The translations under genes and the position numbers were made by a program. From Priapulus caudatus (taxonomy: Eukaryota > Priapulida > Priapulimorpha > Priapulimorphida > Priapulidae), in the NCBI RefSeq assembly GCF_000485595.1, contig NW_014577081.1, forward strand, positions 354,318 to 413,612: 59,295 bases of DNA, given 5' to 3'. How positions within the stretch are numbered: the stretch's first letter is position 1; each line of letters starts with the position of its first letter. Shown here in pieces: positions 10,751-22,639 of the stretch. The notes beneath the pieces were generated by a model. The model was not told where the DNA came from, searched no databases, and saw only the letters and a list, made by a program, of their open reading frames with translations.

Positions 10751-11460
10751 GTTAATATATGTATATTCATTATTATACACCAAATTGACCAGCTTAGTAT
10801 CCATTGACTGCGTGTGAACAAATTAATATAGCAGAACCTTGAAGCGATAATAGCATAATTGATTGCGCTGCGCCATCAAAATCTTTTTCTGCAAGCCAGT
10901 CTGTGCGTACGCGCGCGCGCGCACACAAGTGATTTGCTACTAGTAGTCGCAGTGTGCTAGCAGATGCATGCTTTGTTCGCGAGCTTCTGCGGGAAGCTGG
11001 GACTTCGTGTGGTTCTTTGCGCCACGGGTTTTATTACTGGCTTTTGAAGTATACGAAACCGCCTGTGCAGGCTCGCCACACACGCGGCTGGGTTGTGGTG
11101 TATGGAGAGAGAGAGGAGAGAGGCGTGGCCGTGTGTGTCAGCTGCAGTGTGAACATCACACTATTATCTCAGCGGTATTCCGGACTCGTCTATTACTGTT
11201 TTCACACCAGGGTTCGCACGCGCGCACGCCGTCACCCTCTGGCAAAGAGAGCGTTTGCGGCACCGCCATATCCCTCGCCCACCCCCCCCCCTCCGCGCTC
11301 ATTAACTGATATCTCGTCATTACGGAAGTGGATTGCACATGGCTATCGAACCCCTACTATGATTGAACACGTTATCGTTCTCATGTCGTTTCCATCATGC
11401 CGCCGCTAGTTGCAGGTACGTGCGGGAGTATTTTTGAGACACTCTATGTAGAGTTGTGTG
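10403..11460 (+). other. Intronic interval with small repeats
   Basis: Mostly unrecognised sequence. It includes a perfect hairpin (CCATAATAG, GAC spacer, CTATTATGG) near 10660-10681, a TA microsatellite (about 10718-10743) and a short CG/CA tract near 10908-10927. Open frames around 10954-11409 show no protein features. Confidence 0.5.
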
Positions 11461-11900
11461 CCGTAGCGTGTGTGTGTGTGTGACCTGTGTGTGTGTGTGT
11501 GTCGACGACGGCGGCTGTGCGATCTGGTGTGTGTGTGTCTCTCTTTGTGTGGTGTGTGTCGTGTGTGTGTGGCGGGGGGCGGGCCCTCTGTGCTGTGTGT
11601 CATGTTGTGTGTGTCTGTGTTGTGTGTGATGTGTGTTCTGTGTTGGTGTCTGTGTGTGTCGTGTGTGTGTGTGTTGTGGGGGGGGGGTCTGTGGTGTGCT
11701 TGTGGTCTCTGTGTGTTGTCTGTGTCGTGGGCGTGTGTCTCTGTGATGTGTGTGGCGTGCGTGCGGTCGCGTGCGTGCGTGATGTGTAGTGTGCGTGCTG
11801 CGTGCATACGGCGTGTGTGTGTGTGTGTGGTGTGTGTGTGTGTGTGCTAGCGCTGCGTGCGTACGTGCACTGCGATGTGTGCGTGCGTGCACGTATATTG
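11461..11900. repeat. Degenerate GT-rich tract
   Basis: The + strand is almost entirely G and T with frequent GTGTGTG runs. The Val-Cys and Thr-His reading frames on the two strands follow from this composition. Confidence 0.9.
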
Positions 11901-12779
11901 TGTAAGTCAGATTATCTGGTCTTGCCCTGTCCCCAAGATCATGTCCGTCAATGTACCCGTCCATCTGTCGTTGTCACGCTACTGTATTTGGTCGTAGTTC
12001 GATAAATTCAAACAGATGTCATGCTCACATTTGTTTTTTATCCGTGGAAAATTTAAAATCACTTTTTTTTATTTCGGGGAAAATGTCAAATGGCTCGAGT
12101 TTTAGTTTTTTGCCATGCCAAAGATCTTACCAGCAGATAGGGCTTCGTGAAAAATCTTTGGGTGTCGGGAGTAGTTAAATTATAAGCTAAAAATTCGCCG
12201 CCTTTTTTTAGTTACTACTAGCTAGCGTGTGGCCTGGATATGAAAGACGATGCGTGAACAGTCTTAAGATATGTGGCATCGGAAATTTTATGCTATGACT
12301 AATTTTGTCCGTAGAAATTTTTCAATGATACTCTTTGTCACGTATTGAAAGTAGCGCTCCGCAAATGAAGCCCCCTCTTGCTCTCTTCGCTCTCTGTCTC
12401 TCCCATGCTCTTTCGTGCGCACACACACGCACACACGCACGCGCGAACGCACGAACGAACGCACGACTCTAGATTCGCTCGCTCTCCTTAGCTTTGCTTC
12501 ACACGTACTTACACTCTCGGGTGTAGCTTATTTCCCTCGCGATCTCTATCATTCCTCTACGAGTTCGCTCTACACTCACATCTTTCATCTGCACGATGCT
12601 CATCTCTGTCAGCTTACCTCTTGCACTCGCTGCCCTGCAATATATATGATGCGCTGAACAGCGAATAGTAACGCGTGATGATGCGAATCGACGAATTTGA
12701 AATGGAATAAACAGCAACGAGAAAATGTAACCTATTTATATTATTTCTAGATATATACTTAGACCAAGTCGGTTGCCTT
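11901..12779 (+). other. Intronic interval, no feature
   Basis: AT-rich sequence with a short ACAC/GCAC patch at about 12418-12460. Nothing else is recognised. Confidence 0.55.
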
Positions 12780-14280
12780 CATGCGTGACGGGAGAGGAGG
12801 GAGAAGGAGGGGAGAATGGAGGAGAAGCATGAGTGACGGGAGAGGAGGGAGAAGGAGGGGAGAATGGGGGAGAAGCATGAGTGACGGGAGAGGAGGGAGA
12901 AGGAGGGGAGAAATGGAGAGAAGCATGAGTGACGGGAGAGGAGGGAGAGGAGGGAGAATGGGGGAGAAGAAGAAGGGGGAAAGAGGAATGGGAGAAGCAT
13001 CTAACGGGAAGATGGAGGGAGAAGAGGGGGGAAGGGGGAGAAGCATGAGGAGTTGACGTTGGAGCAGAGAGGAGAAGGGGGGAGAAACTGGAGGAGAATA
13101 TGAGTGAACGAGAGGAGGGAGAAGAGGGAGAATGGGAGGATGAAGCCATGACGTGAGCGGGAGAGGAAGGGAGAAGGAGGAGGAGAATGGAGGAGAAGTC
13201 CATGAGTAAGCGGAGAGGAGGGAGAAAGAGGGGAGAATGGGGGAGAAGCAGAGTGACGGGAGAGGAGGGAGAAGGCGGAGAGAATGGAGGAGAATCCTAG
13301 TGACGGAGAGAGGGAGAAGGCGGGGCGAGAATGGGGGAGAAGGCATGAACGTGACGAAGAGAGAAGAGGGAGGAAGGAAGGGGAAGAATGGGGGAGAAGG
13401 ACATGAGTGACGGAGAGGAGTGAAGAAAAGAGGGAGAATGGGGGAGAAGTCATGAGTGACGGAAAGAGGAGTGGAGAAGGAGGGGAGAATGGGGAAGAAG
13501 CATGAGTGACTGAGAGAAGGGAGAAGGAGGGGAATAATGGAGGAGAAGCATGAGTGACGGGATGAGGAGGGAGAAAAGAGGGGAGAATCGGGGGAGAAGC
13601 ATGAGTGACGGGAGAGAGGGAAGAAGGAGGGGAGAAATGGGGGAGAAGCATGAGTGACGGGGAGAAGGAGGAGAGAAGGAAGGGGGAATGGGGAAAGAGA
13701 AGCATGAGATGAACGGGAGAGGATGGAGAAGGAAGGGGAGAATGGAGAGAGAAGCATGAGTGACGGGGAGAGGAGGGAGAAGAGGGGATTAATAGGGGGA
13801 AGAAGCATAGTGACGGAGAGGAGGGAGAAGGAGGGGAGAAATGGGGGAGAAGCATGAGTTGACGGGAGAGGAGAGGAGAAAGAGGGGAGAATGGGGGAGA
13901 AGCATGAAGTGACGAAGAAGGAGTGAGAAGTGAGGGGAGAAGGGGGAGAAAGCATGAGTGACGGGAGAGGAGTAGCATAAGGGGAGAATGGAGGAGAAGC
14001 ATAGTGACGGGAGAGGAGGGAGAGGACAGGGGGAGAATGGGGGAGAAGCAATGAGTGTACGGGAGAGGAGGGAGAAGGAGGGGAGAATGGGGAGAAGCAT
14101 GAGTATGACAGGGAGAGGAAGGAGAAGGAGGGAGAATGGGAGAGAAGCATGAGTGACGGGAGTAGGAGGGACGAAGGAGGGCGAGAATGGGGGAGAAGCC
14201 ATAGAGTGAGCTGAGCAGGCAGGAGGGAGAGGTAGGGGATAATAGGGACGGAGAGCATGATAGTGAGAGGGACGAGGGAG
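12780..14280. repeat. 48-bp polypurine minisatellite, about 31 copies
   Basis: The unit contains GAGAAGCATGAGTGACGGGA followed by a run of GGAGGGAGAAGGAGGGGAGA type. The + strand is about nine-tenths purine over 1.5 kb. Copies differ chiefly by small gaps. The 499- and 574-codon Ser/Pro/Leu-rich minus-strand frames are the complement of this repeat and are not genes. Confidence 0.95.
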
Positions 14281-14289
14281 AGTCATCGG

Positions 14290-14760
14290 CGTAGTGCGAG
14301 GCAGCGCACAACTGTACGCAATAAGCACGTAAACGTACGCAACACGTACAACGTTCGCGCACCCAGGAAGATATGTACACGTAACGCACACACGTTAACA
14401 TGTAGCCACACAACGTGTGCACGCTGCCCAGCGTAGCGTACTCACACGTAAACGTACGCACCCACGTAACTGGCACACCAACGAGTACAACGTACCCACA
14501 ACCTGCCGCGCAAGCACGTACGCACACACAGCACACACAACACACCGCACCAACAAGCACCACACACACACACAACACACACACACAATCACACACAACC
14601 ACACACACAGCACACACGTACATACGTCTATTCACCAGAAATGGACGTTTGCACCACACGCGTAGCGCATGCACATAACACACATACCACGTACAACGAC
14701 ATACCACACATACAGCACATACCACAGCGCGATGAGTGCACGGCGCGCGGGTATTGACAC
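14290..14760. repeat. CGTA/ACAC-rich low-complexity tract
   Basis: Short degenerate repeats of ACGTAC and CACACA type. No gene is present. Confidence 0.8.
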
Positions 14761-14935
14761 ACGTGAATTACTCGCTGCTTTTGTTAACGGCACACACCGG
14801 TTCCGCTAAGATGACTGTCGACCGCTCACATAATACGGCTACAGCAAATATCCACCCACGGGAGTTCGTCTGTGTGTGGTGCGTGAGTGTGTGTGTGTGT
14901 GTGTGATGTGTGTGTGTGTGTGTGTGTGTGGGTTG

Positions 14936-14967
<32 letters not shown>

Positions 14968-15292
14968 TGCGTGCATGTGTGCGTGGAGGGGGCTAATAAA
15001 ATTTACTAGCTGGCTTCAGTAATTGTTTGAGTGAGTACTGATGAGAATACTAACTATAGTGGGCGTTGCAGTCGAATAGCTGTGCTGTCGATTCGTGCTT
15101 TGGTTATGGCCAAGGACACAGTAAGTGCTATTGGTGTTTTCTGTCAGAAATAATAATCTATATATACACGAATGAACTAATATATAGAGGTAGGGTTTTG
15201 TGACGTGGCTGACATACTGTGTGCTACTCAGTAGCTTCGTTATTATACAAATATAGGGAGACAGTCGGAGAGAGCGTGGAAGAGGTGTCTAA

Positions 15293-15297
<5 letters not shown>
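14761..15297 (+). other. Intronic interval with GT microsatellite
   Basis: A GT/GCGT microsatellite occupies about 14873-14982. The rest is unrecognised AT-rich sequence. Confidence 0.7.
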
Positions 15298-15348
<51 letters not shown>

Positions 15349-15349
15349 G
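15298..15349. repeat. (GA)n microsatellite
   Basis: A nearly pure GA dinucleotide run preceded by a short ACAC stretch. Confidence 0.95.
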
Positions 15350-16004
15350 GGGGGAGACAGAGAACGAGAGAGTAAGCAGACTCACAGGTTCGCGAGGAAA
15401 CGTGCATTCATTCACAGGCAACCCGAATCATGTTATTCATATTGATATTACGGGTAATACATTCACCACAGACGTCAGGATTGCGTTTTAGACCAATCTT
15501 TACAATGCGGTCGTCAGCTCAATCTTGCGTAAATCATGAGCGTCTAGAACAATAAATATATCGCTGTGTCGTGTACTCCGTACTCTGTGGCGGTACTCTG
15601 TGGTCCGTACTCCGTACTCCGTACATCGTGTATTCTGTACTCCGCAGAGAATCTAATCACGATGATTTGGCCTGCTTCCACCGGCTCGCTGCTGCTCAAA
15701 TCGGTAAAAACGAAAAACGAAGCCTATTAGAGAAAGAGAGCTATATGAACGCCCCCCCCCACTCCACCCCACACCCTCACTCCCTGATGCCGGCGCGCAC
15801 GACAGACCGCAAATGTAGCGTTTCGATTTCCTGTTCCATGCGCACCTGGCGAAAGCGAAAACAGATCGTTACTGCTAGTTAGCTACCACCTCGCTCAGCC
15901 TCCTCCATGCTCGTTGTAGGAAGCCCGCTCTCCGTCGTCCTACCCTCCCCCCACGCCACCAGCGCCACCAGACCACCCTGTCCCCGACCCCGCCTCTGCA
16001 GGAC
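15350..16004 (+). other. Intronic interval, no feature
   Basis: Contains a short cluster of GTACTCCGTACTC-type repeats (about 15570-15645) and a C-rich stretch. No gene or mobile element is recognised. Confidence 0.55.
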
Positions 16005-16616
16005 GCACGGGCGGCAGACAGACAAGTGAAAGCACGGATAGATTAACCGACGCACAACCAGGCAGAAGGATGGGCACATAAATAGAACCGACACGCGGAT
16101 ACAATTTCTTGATTCGATTAATTGCCACGACTAAAACTCTCGGCCAGTTGAACTTTTCTGACATCCCACTTCAATAAAAAACGCTAATGTGCCACGTGTG
16201 TGCCAGCCTTTTACTGGCTTCCCATAACACAGGCTTAGGTTAAAGTAGTTCGGTATTCTGGCTCTCCTCATGTGCCGGAACAGGCAGTCGGACGTACATC
16301 GGAGATGTATTTTTAGGACCCGTAACATTCCTAAGAGTATCTAGACAGATGATAGTCTGCAAAAAAATATCGTTACGTATATAATTACGTAAAGGGCGCT
16401 GCATATGCTTTGCATTTGTTGTTTAACACCGTTGAGATGATGTCTATTTGAGAATTGCTCGTGTCCCACTGATTCAGTTCTTGGACTACTGATAAAGCGA
16501 AAGGGGTAGGCAGAGAAGGGGAACGGGAAAGCGAGCCGCAGGAAAGATAGAGAAATAGAGAGAGATAGAGAGAGCGCGCGCGAGAGGGAGAGCGAGAGGA
16601 GTGAGAGAGAGAGAGA

Positions 16617-16654
<38 letters not shown>

Positions 16655-16664
16655 AGACTAAGAG
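16005..16664. repeat. Segment duplicated from 9655-10402, copy 2
   Basis: Collinear with 9655-10402 but shortened by many scattered deletions, and ending exactly at an N gap within the GACTAGACTAAGAG sequence. The gap-dominated differences and the gap at its end suggest an assembly artefact. Confidence 0.85.
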
Positions 16665-16674
16665 NNNNNNNNNN
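16665..16674. other. Assembly gap (10 N)
   Basis: Ten consecutive Ns mark a scaffold join of unknown true size. Confidence 1.
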
Positions 16675-17380
16675 CATGCAGCGTGATTGTAGCGCGCGCG
16701 CACACACACAGACGGACGGATGCGCACGCACTGTACGTGACGCGCGCGTGCTGCGGACACACACGGAACGGACGGATGCCGCACGCACGTACGTGACGCG
16801 CGGCGCGACACGACACCGACGGACGGATGCCGCACGCAGTATGTGACGCGCGCGCACACACAGCGAGACGGGCGATGCCGCACGCAACGTACGTACGCGC
16901 GCCGCAACACACACGGACGACGGATGCGCACGCTACCGTACTACGCGCGCGCACACATACGGAGGGCGATGCCGCACCACGTACGTACCGCGCGCCAACA
17001 CGACGGACGGATGCCGCGCGCACGGTACTAAGACGCGCGCGCACACACACGGAGCGGCGGATGCGGCACGCACGTACGTAGTACGACGCATAAAGCGGGG
17101 GGAGGGTGCTGGGATGGGGAGGGCCGTGAGACGCCGGTTTGTTAAGTATCGTATTGCGGATCCGGGGGAGGCGTGAAGCGGGAGGGAGCCTGGACGGGGG
17201 GAGGGCATGCAGAGCCACACACAGCAGCGAAACCAGAAGATAACCCCCCCGGCACAGCCGACGGGCGCGATGCCGCACGCACCTAACGTACTGCGCGGCG
17301 CACACAGACACGGACGGACGGAGTGCAGCGCGTAGGCGCGCACACGCGCAAGCATGCCGGCCGACACACGAGCCGCAACA
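16675..17380. repeat. About 48-bp minisatellite, GC-rich
   Basis: Degenerate units contain GGACGGACGGATGC, then CACGCACGTACGTGACGCG, then CGCACACACAC. The array is interrupted at about 17090-17265 by unrelated sequence and resumes at 17265-17340. Unit length varies because of small gaps. No coding content. Confidence 0.85.
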
Positions 17381-17642
17381 CACCTTCTTAATTTCAAACT
17401 AGAACGAGGCACATCAGAGAGTGCATACCTCCGCGAGCATGTAACATGTATGTGTACGAGCTGGCTCGCCGCTCGCTGCTGCCTGTGGCTGACTGACTGC
17501 TGCTGCTGACAATCGCCGGCTCGCTGGTGCGGCTTAGCTGAACTCGCCGCTCGCTGCGTGTTGCTGCTGACTCACTCGCCTGCTCTGACTCGCCACTCGC
17601 TGACTCGAGCGCCTATCGTCGCGCTCGCGCGGACTGGACACA

Positions 17643-17694
<52 letters not shown>

Positions 17695-18593
17695 GAGACC
17701 GATCCATTTAGCCTCCCCTGCAACTCCGTTGCGCGGAGGTAATGAAGGCGACAGAAGCTAGATTTAGCCGGTGAAATGCCTAACACAGCCCTTCATATCA
17801 CCTCTCCTATCATAACATAGCTCATATCATAACTTCCTCATATTCACGCGCAGCATAACTTCGGTTCTAATTTATAGCAGCCATTCCGCATAATATCTCG
17901 CTGCTGGGTTTCGCTGCCTGCTGCTCTGTTCTAACTGCTGCTGCTGCCTGCTTGCGTGCTGCTCGTTGCTGGCTGCTGCGCTGCTGCTTGCGCTACTGTC
18001 TGGCTGCCATAGTGCTGCTGCGTATTGCTACGTCTGCCTGCTACTGCCAGCTGCTGCTGGCTGCTATTACTGCTACTGCTGCTACTTAGCTACTGCTGCG
18101 CCTCTGCTGCTTGTTGCTGTTGCTGTTGCTCTGCGCTGTGGTTGCTGTTGCTACTGCTGTTTTACTGCTGCTGCTGCTGACTCACTACTAAGACTACTCC
18201 TTACTACTACTGCCATACCTACTACTAACTACTAACTACTACTAGCTTAATGGCATGCTTACTACTACTACTACAACTACTACTACTACTGCTACTGCTA
18301 CTCGCGCTGCTGGTGCTGCATAATGCCTAATTGCTGCTGCTGCTACTACTAAATGTTTATTTGTGTTGCTTTTGTTTGTCTTGTTCTTCTTGTTGTTGTC
18401 TCCTTGCTGTTGTCTCTGCTGGCGTGCATGCTATCTTTTGTAGTCCAGCAGATTAAGTGAATATTGCAGCCATGAGCCGCTCTGTGAAGCCTTCCCAGCA
18501 TGTCTCTGTACCAGACGCATTCCAGCCGGCGTAGCGGGCTCCTCATGGCGTCGCTGGTCTCACCGATAGCGACTTATCAGTGTCTTTATGTAA
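17381..18593. repeat. CTG/CTA trinucleotide-rich region with AC microsatellite
   Basis: Dispersed GCTGCTG and ACTACTACT runs occupy about 17470-17620 and 17890-18360. A pure AC microsatellite lies at 17638-17692. The small Leu/Ala-rich open frames result from the CTG composition. The last 230 bases before the next element show nothing recognisable. Confidence 0.8.
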
Positions 18594-18826
18594 ATCCTGG
18601 TTTACACTACCGACTTATGTTGGCGACAATTGGCGAGTTGGACCGACATTTCGCAATCGGCAAGTCCGAGTTGGCAAAATAGAACATGTTCTAATCGCCC
18701 ACTAAGTTGCTATTCGATCTGTTGGTCGCGCAAACACTTGGTTTACACTGCCGATTGTCGGTGGTATAGTTAGGGAGTTGGTCCAATTCGCCAATTTGCC
18801 AACATAAAGTCGGTAGTGTAAAAAGT
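18594..18826. mobile_element. Inverted-repeat MITE, diverged copy
   Basis: Inverted ends share GGTTTACACTACCGAC. The interior includes AGAACATGTTCTAATCGCCC and a second GGTTTACACTGCCGATTG block. It is the same family as 20149-20386, but the outer TGGG sequence is decayed, so its borders and target duplication are uncertain. Confidence 0.7.
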
Positions 18827-19169
18827 CCGAGGTGTACTACGAAGTCAAGGTCACGACTACATGGTTAGTGACACGTCCCATATATCGCAGTGCAAACATA
18901 TCGAAATTAAATATTACTACGACGTAAGAATGACGGACGTTTTTTTTACAGGACTCGGGACGAAAATTGCGCTCATTTTCGGACAATTACTCACCGGCGC
19001 GTTGAGCAGAGTTTGACACGAGCTTGCTAACTGTCCGTAAATGTTATTATCGACATTCCGTAATTGTCCGTGTCTGTCCGTAACCGTCCGTAACCGTCCG
19101 TAATATTTGTCCAAGCTTTGTAAAAAAATCCGTTATTTCTCACTTCGTAGTGTTTGATCGATGCGCGGT
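18827..19169 (+). other. Intronic interval, no feature
   Basis: Contains a few CCGTAACCGT repeats near 19075-19100. Nothing else is recognised. Confidence 0.5.
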
Positions 19170-19460
19170 TTCCGCTGCCCACCGTGAGCGAAGGTAGAGG
19201 GTTGTGGAAGCACTGCCCACCGTCAGCGGAGGTAGAGGGTTGTAGAAGCGCATGCTAATCCATCAGCGAAGGTAGAGGGTTGTGGAAGCACTGCCCACCG
19301 TCAGCGAAGGTAGAGGGTTGTAGAAGCGCATGCTAATCCATCAGCGAAGGTAGCGGGTTGTGGAAGCGCATGCTAATCCATCAGCGAAGGTAGAGGGTTG
19401 TGGAAGCGCATGCTAATCCATCAGCGAAGGTAGCGGGTTGTGGAAGCGCATGCTAATCCA
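19170..19460. repeat. 40-bp tandem repeat, about 7 copies
   Basis: The unit contains GCATGCTAATCCATCAGCGA followed by AGGTAGAGGGTTGTGGAAGC. A variant half-unit with CACTGCCCACCGT alternates in the first copies. Confidence 0.95.
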
Positions 19461-19669
19461 CCGTGCAATGTGATCTCGCAAGCATGGAGCGTAGCTGAGA
19501 GCCGCACTGATTCTTCTTCTACAGCTTAGATGTTCTCGTGTGCCATGTGACAGGCTCGATATATGCGACCATCAAGCGTGGGTGAGCTAACCACCACCCC
19601 CACCCCACCCACAACATGCTTCGTCATTAGCGAACTCTCAAAATATGCAGATTCTCTTAATATCCGCGA

Positions 19670-20480
19670 ATATCCCCTGGAGGCAAACTTCACCAGTAGA
19701 CGCACTCCCATTAGGCAAGCTTTAAGAATCTGAGCCTTCTCATTAAGGTTATCCCAATATGCGAACCTTTCCAGTAGGTGAACCCCATTGGGCAAACATT
19801 CCTAGAATCTTAACTCTCATAAGGCAAACTTTCTCAGTGTGCGAACTTTCCCAGTAAGTAGACTTCCTCAGTAGGCGAACCCCCACCAGGCAAACCCTAA
19901 GAATGGACCCTTTTATTAGGAAAGGTATTTCAATAAGCGAACTTTCCCAGTAGGCAAACATTCCCAGTAGGCGAACCCCCATTGGCAAACTCTCTCATTA
20001 GGCAAACTTCTGCAGTATGCAAACTTCCCCAGTAGGCAGACTTCCTCAGTAGGCAAACCCCCATTAGGCAATCTTTCCTAGGATCTGTAATCTGTCATTT
20101 GGAGAACTTCCCAAGTAGGCGAACTTCTCCAGTAGGCAAATTACCTTAAGCTGGGTTTACACTAATGTCTTTATGTTGGCGATTTGGCGAGTTGGACCAA
20201 TTTCGCAATTCGGCAACTCCGTGTTGGCGAAAATAGAACATGTTCTAATCTCCCAACTAGTTGATATCGATTGGTTGGTCGTGCAACCTTTGCGTTTACA
20301 CTGCCGATTGTTGGTTGTATAGTTAGGAAGTTAATTGGTCCAATTCGCCAATTCGCCAACACAAAGTCGGTAGTGTAAACCCAGCCTTAGTAAGCGAACC
20401 GCCATTAGGCAAACGTTTCTAGTATGTGAACTCTACCTTGAGGCAAGTTCTCCCGGTGTAGGTGAACTCCTTCTTATTTA
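19670..20480. repeat. Degenerate 14-16 bp repeat array
   Basis: Loose tandem copies of a CCAGTAGGCGAACTT / CATTAGGCAAAC type. The array is split by the MITE at 20149-20386 and continues after it (20390-20470), so the MITE inserted into an existing array. Confidence 0.85.
20149..20386. mobile_element. 238-bp MITE flanked by TTA
   Basis: The left end AGCTGGGTTTACACTAATGT and the reverse complement of the right end GGCTGGGTTTACACTACCGA form inverted repeats of about 45 bp with mismatches. TTA lies at both flanks (20146-20148, 20387-20389). The 3-bp TWA duplication suggests a PIF/Harbinger-like non-autonomous element. A diverged relative is at 18594-18826. Confidence 0.8.
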
Positions 20481-21604
20481 ATTGTGCGCCTATATTACAT
20501 CTTAATGAGCTAAACCAATTGCAAGGCCTGCTTTCCCATGAGAGCATACAGAAAGGTGCATTCGTATGTATAACGTGACCAGTACCCCCAATGGTCAGTC
20601 CTCATCGCAACTATTCGCCAAACAATGCCGATGCTGCAGCAATCTAGATGATCGGCAGCCCGGATCTTGCGCGAAGCGCGAAAAACGCCACATAGCGGTA
20701 CACTAACACAACAACGCTGCCCTCATTGAATAGCAATTTACACGGGTTTACTATATAGCAAGTATGCGGGAAGTTCGCTGAATTGAGCAGTTCTGGCGAT
20801 TGCACGACGGGTTTGACTACCCACGTACCTAGACATTTGCTACAAATGGTCGTAATGGTTCGCTACTCGGCGCGCTTGGTTTGCTGTAAAAAACGGAGTT
20901 AAACTTTGTTGTTTGTTTGTTTTTGTTCATCAGTGTAGTACATATGGCGTGCGATAGATGGTGCAACAAGGCTATATGCATAGCATGGGCGTAGGACTTT
21001 GCCTGCAGACAGCTCGGCCGGCTATAACCTAGACTCGTACTCGGTCGACAGTTCCACACGCTACACTAACTAACTTCAGTGTAGCGAAGGATACTTGCCG
21101 GAGTGAAGGTGGCGAACGGGTACCAGTCTAGAAAGCCAACTGGAAACAAAAACTCAGTCTGAAATGGAAACTAGCCTACGTTACTGTGAGTGTTATATAT
21201 ATAACATTTCATTATAGCCTTCTGTTCATTGAGTCCATATTGCACAAAGCTGAGAAATGGTGTTCATTCGTTGTAATTCATGTTTTGTTTGCAACTAGCT
21301 GTAACTCTATACAACATTGACGATATTTGTGTGGTAATTGACGTCTGCCTTGACGGACCATTTCGCGGGTGCTGAAGTATGCGGTTAGTGAATGATGAAG
21401 TATTGGGTAGGCCTATTCTTCCGTATGCATTATTTCTGTGTTCTGATTTTCCTGGTGGGGCATGTCATCGCGCAATGTGTGACAATTGAACGACCGTGCA
21501 ATGTAAAGCATATAGAGTCCTAGCATATAACAGCATATATTGCGATGTATTTGTAACCGTTTATTCCATTTACCTCACCAGCCTTATTAGCTCCAAGAAA
21601 CGGT
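20481..21604 (+). other. Intronic interval, no feature
   Basis: Ordinary base composition, with short open frames that lack recognisable domains. Nothing supported. Confidence 0.5.
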
Positions 21605-21752
21605 ATTGCTAGGGTTAGAATACCTATTGTAGAATACCTAATTGTATACCTAGGGTTAGAATACCTAATTGTATACCTAGGGTTAGAATACCTAATTGTA
21701 TACCTAGGGTTAGAATACCTAATTGTATACCTAGGGTTAGAATACCTAATTG
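21605..21752. repeat. 27-bp tandem repeat, about 5 copies
   Basis: The unit contains CCTAGGGTTAGAATACCTAA followed by TTGTATA. Later copies are almost identical; the first is shorter and variant. Confidence 0.95.
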
Positions 21753-22639
21753 TATATTGACGGCAGTCACAGCCTGATCGGGTTACATCCTTATAAGCAG
21801 TAAGGAAATACCGCTGTTCTTCATGGTTCGATGGTTTCTTTGTGTGTTATACTTGTAACTGTCTCAGCAGACTTTGCCTTTGCTGGCTCATGTACAGCTG
21901 GCTGTACAGTTATACATTCTCCGGCAGTCATATATGCGCCGTTCAGCAATATAAGTCTAACTACGCGTGCCAAATATCATCCAAATCGATAATATTGACG
22001 AAGTTGGTCATTGTGTGCAGAACATCACGTTACATGAAGAACTTCAGGCAAAACAACGTCGCCGACATCTTCAACATGACGGCTGTCAACAGTTCCCTTC
22101 AACACGACGTAGGTACTGCTGTCATGACGTTCTGTAGCAGCACAGCCGAGCAATACGCAGAGGAATCAGTTCGATGTTACGTATAGCCACATAATGCGCA
22201 TACTCTCTCGTACAACATTGTCATCCATATCTTCATGCAATCATGGTGCGATCTCTCTGATGTTCACATATCAAGTGTTACATAGGACAGGCATCATGGG
22301 GCGCTGTACAACTTATAGTGAAAACGCCTAAGACCACACGGAAATGGGACCACCGTGAAATCAAATCCTTCCACGTCCGTGCGCCGACCTATGCATTTGG
22401 CGCATGGATCCATAGCTGCCAGCGCTGCATACTGTCGTAGGACGTTCCCACGGTCGCGTGCACCTTGCCGCGGAACTGCGCGCAAGATCCGCGCTCAGCA
22501 GTTAGGATCAACACCTCCTTTCGGCAACACTTCTCTGGTATCCCGTCTCATCTGGATCTGTTTAGCAGAGAATTATTCTCTATAGAACTGTTTTCACGAT
22601 TCAGTAACCTGCGTGTATTTGTGATTGTATGAGATATTT
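21753..22639 (+). other. Intronic interval, no recognisable gene
   Basis: A 114-codon open frame (21842-22186) and a few shorter ones cross this interval. None shows recognisable domains, so no gene is called. Confidence 0.5.

Noticed and set aside
12759-14725. Minus-strand frames of 499 and 574 codons, Ser/Pro/Leu-rich
   Set aside because: They are the pyrimidine strand of the 48-bp purine minisatellite, with random frame shifts from small gaps.
21842-22186. 114-codon + strand open frame
   Set aside because: No recognisable domain and no flanking evidence. This length is unremarkable over 59 kb in six frames.
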